14,463 nt of DNA from contig DAONFA010000041.1 in assembly GCA_035403355.1 (NCBI GenBank), positions 1 to 14,463 on the forward strand, written 5' to 3'. A program made the position numbers and the translations under genes. Under the pieces are notes generated by a model. It searched no databases. It worked only from the letters and a program-made list of their open reading frames with translations, and was not told the origin of the DNA. This stretch comes from Candidatus Cloacimonas sp. (GTDB taxonomy: Bacteria > Cloacimonadota > Cloacimonadia > Cloacimonadales > Cloacimonadaceae). Below, one piece after another: positions 13,632 to 14,463 of the stretch (the first letter of the stretch is position 1; each line of letters starts with the position of its first letter).

Positions 13632-14463
13632 GCCTTCACCTTGTATTCATCATCGATGTAGTTGCGCTCCAGTTCGGTTATGGCATAGATCTGATTCTGG
13701 ATGCGTATCTTGGACTGAAGAGTGAGGTTGTATTTACTGAGTTGATCGATGGTGGCTTCGCAGCTCCACTTGGAGTCATGGAAGTCGATCAGATAGTCTT
13801 TGATCAGGCTCTGGAGTTGAGTGGTATTTCCTGCCAAGATATCCAATGAGCTTATCTGCGGTTTCTCAGGATTGCCCCGCTTGGTTACGAAGTCGACCAC
13901 ATCATCTGAATCGATGTCTATCACTGAGCTACCATAGGCATCCTTGTTCTTGAGGACTATCTGGCCTTGGGGATTGCTGAAGATAGTGGCATTATAAAGC
14001 ATGAGCATCGCCTGCAGAGCTTTGATGTTATCGGTCTGCTCATCAGTATAGTTCTCATAGGCCTTGCCGGGGAACAGCTTAGCCGGGAAGAGATTGCCAT
14101 GAAAGTGGGCTTCAATCCAGTGGTTAACGTACTGGCTACTGCCATAACTGCGACCATCGATTGAGCCCACAGAGACCAGGCCATTATAGAGGTTGGTTTC
14201 AGAGATGCCGTTCTCAAGATAGAAACCGATGAACTCATTGGCAGAATTCTCAAGGGAAGCCAGGTCTTCCACCCAATCGGTCTTCTCTTCATACTCGATC
14301 ACTACCGGGCAGATGTTGTTGAAGAACTTGTATATACGGCCACGATAGCGGCCTTGGTACCTTGTAGTAGCAGGACTGGGATAGGTAGCCTTGATTACCT
14401 TCTTATAAGCAAAGACGAAGCTCATGCGGTTGGCTATGGTATCGATCAAATAGCCCCAGAAAG
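13619..14463 (-). CDS. Putative phage tail hub/tail-tip protein (5' end outside window)
   Basis: The frame is open to the right edge of the window: a TTG at 14449 is an internal Leu, preceded by in-frame Phe-Trp-Gly-Tyr. At least 280 residues are present and the true start is missing. The C-terminal region (SKIRIQNQIYAITELERNY, then VKAWLL at the end) has the strand pattern seen at the end of many tail hub and tail-associated proteins. Earlier parts contain NLFPAKLFPGKAY and a region with many Asp (IDIDSDDVVDFV). No peptidase or lysozyme motif is seen in the visible part. It overlaps the next gene by 13 bp. Tail function is inferred from its partners and layout; the family is not certain. Confidence 0.75.
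   Translation of the reverse strand, partial: FWGYLIDTIANRMSFVFAYKKVIKATYPSPATTRYQGRYRGRIYKFFNNICPVVIEYEEKTDWVEDLASLENSANEFIGFYLENGISETNLYNGLVSVGSIDGRSYGSSQYVNHWIEAHFHGNLFPAKLFPGKAYENYTDEQTDNIKALQAMLMLYNATIFSNPQGQIVLKNKDAYGSSVIDIDSDDVVDFVTKRGNPEKPQISSLDILAGNTTQLQSLIKDYLIDFHDSKWSCEATIDQLSKYNLTLQSKIRIQNQIYAITELERNYIDDEYKVKAWLL

Noticed and set aside
14447..14449. TTG as start of the right-most gene
   Set aside because: The frame continues without a stop to the window edge, so the TTG is most likely an internal Leu codon and the gene is cut by the window.
1..14463. tRNA or rRNA genes in the intergenic regions
   Set aside because: No tRNA-like T-arm with matching acceptor stem, and no rRNA-like sequence, was found in the four non-coding stretches.

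Overview
The window looks like about 11.9 kb of bacterial chromosome followed by about 2.5 kb of phage-like DNA. The chromosomal part is moderately A+T-rich (sampled lines about 38-42% G+C). It encodes diderm (outer-membrane) cell-surface functions and an amino-acid-catabolic dehydrogenase. Long TPR/propeller surface proteins, a FecR/CHASE2-cyclase pair and glutamate/proline catabolism fit an anaerobic amino-acid fermenter such as Candidatus Cloacimonas (Cloacimonadota). That assignment is inference from style and content, with roughly even confidence; no rRNA or other marker gene is present.

Layout, all chromosomal genes on the minus strand. 1-359: non-coding, with four alternating copies of AGGGGCT/AGCCCCT. 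7809 down to 360: a tight three-gene operon, transcribed in the order (i) a 1524-aa exported beta-propeller/TPR/transglutaminase-like protein, (ii) an exported FecR-domain protein with a TPR-like tail, (iii) a CHASE2 membrane receptor with a class III adenylate cyclase domain. Gaps between the genes are 5 and 17 bp. The likely logic is an envelope sensing module: two exported proteins made together with a receptor that converts an extracytoplasmic cue into cAMP. 7810-8252: a promoter, a 14-bp palindrome and a fold-back element. 8253-9872: L-glutamate gamma-semialdehyde (P5C) dehydrogenase with all catalytic residues. 9873-10498: a 626-bp intergenic region with a candidate structured leader and promoter for the dehydrogenase, a compact hairpin cluster, an 11-bp-phased CTTTAAC array, a diverged copy of the 8088-8206 element, and the porin terminator. 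10499-11596: an outer-membrane beta-barrel protein starting at GTG, with a good sigma-70-type promoter.

11722-11947 holds six degenerate copies of TCACGATTTTTTCAAA, partly spaced 22-23 bp, at the edge between the two parts. From about 11.95 kb base composition and style change: a sampled line is about 50% G+C, and the tetramer GATC goes from 7 copies in the first 11.9 kb to 22 copies in the last 2.46 kb. This part holds one or two small plus-strand genes (11967-12438), a convergent hairpin terminator, and three minus-strand genes that read as phage tail/baseplate proteins. The upstream-most of these runs off the right edge of the window.

The most interesting items are the structured leader of the P5C dehydrogenase gene, the propeller/transglutaminase-FecR-CHASE2-cyclase operon, the two phased repeat arrays, and the sharp GATC discontinuity at the phage boundary. 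No tRNA, rRNA, CRISPR array, transposase or integrase gene was found.
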